DNA from: CAYPZL01 sp964415045
Lineage (GTDB): Bacteria; Planctomycetota; Phycisphaerae; Sedimentisphaerales; Anaerobacaceae
Assembly: GCA_964415045.1 (NCBI GenBank)
Contig: CAYPZL010000087.1
Coordinates: 1-22,497, forward strand
Length of the DNA stretch: 22,497 bases
Reading direction: 5' to 3'
In this document: in pieces, positions 21,920-22,497 of the stretch
Layout of the letters: each line of letters opens with the position of its first letter
How positions within the stretch are numbered: the stretch's first letter is position 1
The notes under the pieces: model-generated
What the model was told of the DNA's origin: nothing
Seen by the model: the letters and a program-made list of their open reading frames with translations, nothing else
The model's database searches: none
Program-made: the position numbers and the translations under genes

Positions 21920-22497
21920 CCCCCGCCGTCCCCACCAATGACAAGGTACTCGCCCCTGCAGGTGTCGAAGTCTCCAGCGTTCGGGGCAAGGGGTGGATTG
22001 TGGGGGCGGGGTGGATTATCATGGAGGATGGACACAGATGTGCACGAGATAAACACGGATTCGGCCCCGTCATGGCGGGCGCGGCGAGGCAATCTCCCGG
22101 GCCACGGGCCACGGACGACGGATTTCAAACCGCAAAATACGCGGAATACGCGAAGAAACGACTTTCTGCCACAGAGCACACCGAGGAGATCATCAACTAC
22201 GCCCAATCGCCAATCCCCGCGCCCAAAGCAAAACTCGCCACTCAAAACGCAAAACTGCTCCCTCCCCCAACCCAAGACTAAAAACTCCTTTTTTCTTGCC
22301 TATTTCCACACACCACCATAGCATAGACAGAATAAGCCCCTTAGGATGTTGCGATGGATACGTCCGAGCCCACGTGGACCGGACAAATGCGGTTAGGCCG
22401 TACTGCGGGTCGGCTGAAAGGAGTAGGATGGCAGAGGGCGTGCTAGACCCTGTACAAGCGTGATTTCTTTGCCTTTGGGGGGCGGGAATTTGTCGAA
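21920..22497. other. right-end noncoding region with repeat debris
   Basis: No supported gene. 22020-22060 contains a GGACACAGATG...AGATAAACACGGA type repeat; 22125-22180 a CGCAAAATACGCGGAATACGCGAAG series and a GCCACAGAGCACACCGAGGA stretch; 22200-22290 CCCAATCGCCAATCCCC and A-rich CAAAAC repeats. Such debris is typical of the intergenic DNA of Phycisphaerae-like metagenomic genomes as I recall them. The final 180 bases (22318-22497) lack these words and show no gene I recognise. Confidence 0.5.

Noticed and set aside
22355..22446. Short plus-strand frame starting MDTSEPTWTGQ
   Set aside because: Only about 30 codons, no clear family; could be the start of something but cannot be supported.
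1..22497. tRNA or rRNA genes
   Set aside because: I looked for T-loop GTTCGA-type motifs with CCA-proximal stems and rRNA signatures and found none that fold convincingly.

Overview
The window looks like a piece of chromosome from a GC-rich Planctomycetota-type bacterium, most likely a Phycisphaerae-like lineage. This rests on the gene set (MEP-pathway isoprenoid synthesis, a large multi-PDZ RseP, a PocR/AraC regulator, an XPB helicase paired with a DUF790 nuclease, a parvulin without a signal peptide) and on the dense families of short dispersed and palindromic repeats between genes. It is inference from pattern, not a database match. No rRNA, tRNA, CRISPR array, phage module or intact insertion sequence was found.

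Layout. 1-1240 is repeat-rich and gene-poor: one copy of a 44-nt repeat at the edge, a decayed transposase-like fragment, and six evenly oriented 14-nt direct repeats leading into the promoter of a PocR-AraC regulator (1251-2549, +). Two membrane histidine kinases (5302-3659 and 3672-2470, -) overlap by 14 bases and converge on that regulator. A well-formed sigma70 promoter at 5917-5945 precedes dxr (6087-7262, +), followed by rseP (7341-9446, +) and a divergent serine hydroxymethyltransferase-like gene (9523-10941, +). On the minus strand lie an XPB-like helicase (13788-12274) and a Bax1/DUF790 nuclease (12308-11088). The helicase gene carries a 93-bp palindromic repeat inserted exactly in frame. 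After an 820-bp repeat-filled gap come divergent ispA-like (15517-14612, -) and miaA (15606-16556, +), then nrdR (17692-17201, -) with a small ATP-cone protein (17140-16559, -). A second minus-strand cluster encodes a membrane-anchored P/Q-rich protein (20887-20354), a thymidylate synthase-family protein (20144-19254) and a parvulin-type prolyl isomerase (19214-18357). The right end holds a frameshifted remnant of an exported protein (21298-21919, +) and more repeat debris.

How the genes work together. dxr, the prenyl diphosphate synthase and miaA form an isoprenoid theme: the MEP pathway makes IPP/DMAPP, IspA elongates it, MiaA transfers it to tRNA. NrdR, its ATP-cone neighbour, the thymidylate synthase-like protein and the SHMT-like protein touch dNTP and one-carbon metabolism. 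The helicase and nuclease form a DNA-repair pair. RseP and the two kinases act in envelope sensing.

The most unusual points are the in-frame palindromic insertion in the helicase gene, the altered active site of the SHMT-like protein, a 44-nt repeat duplicated perfectly about 20 kb apart together with a MITE-like element built from the same sequence, and the six-copy direct-repeat series ending at the -35 region of the PocR-AraC promoter.
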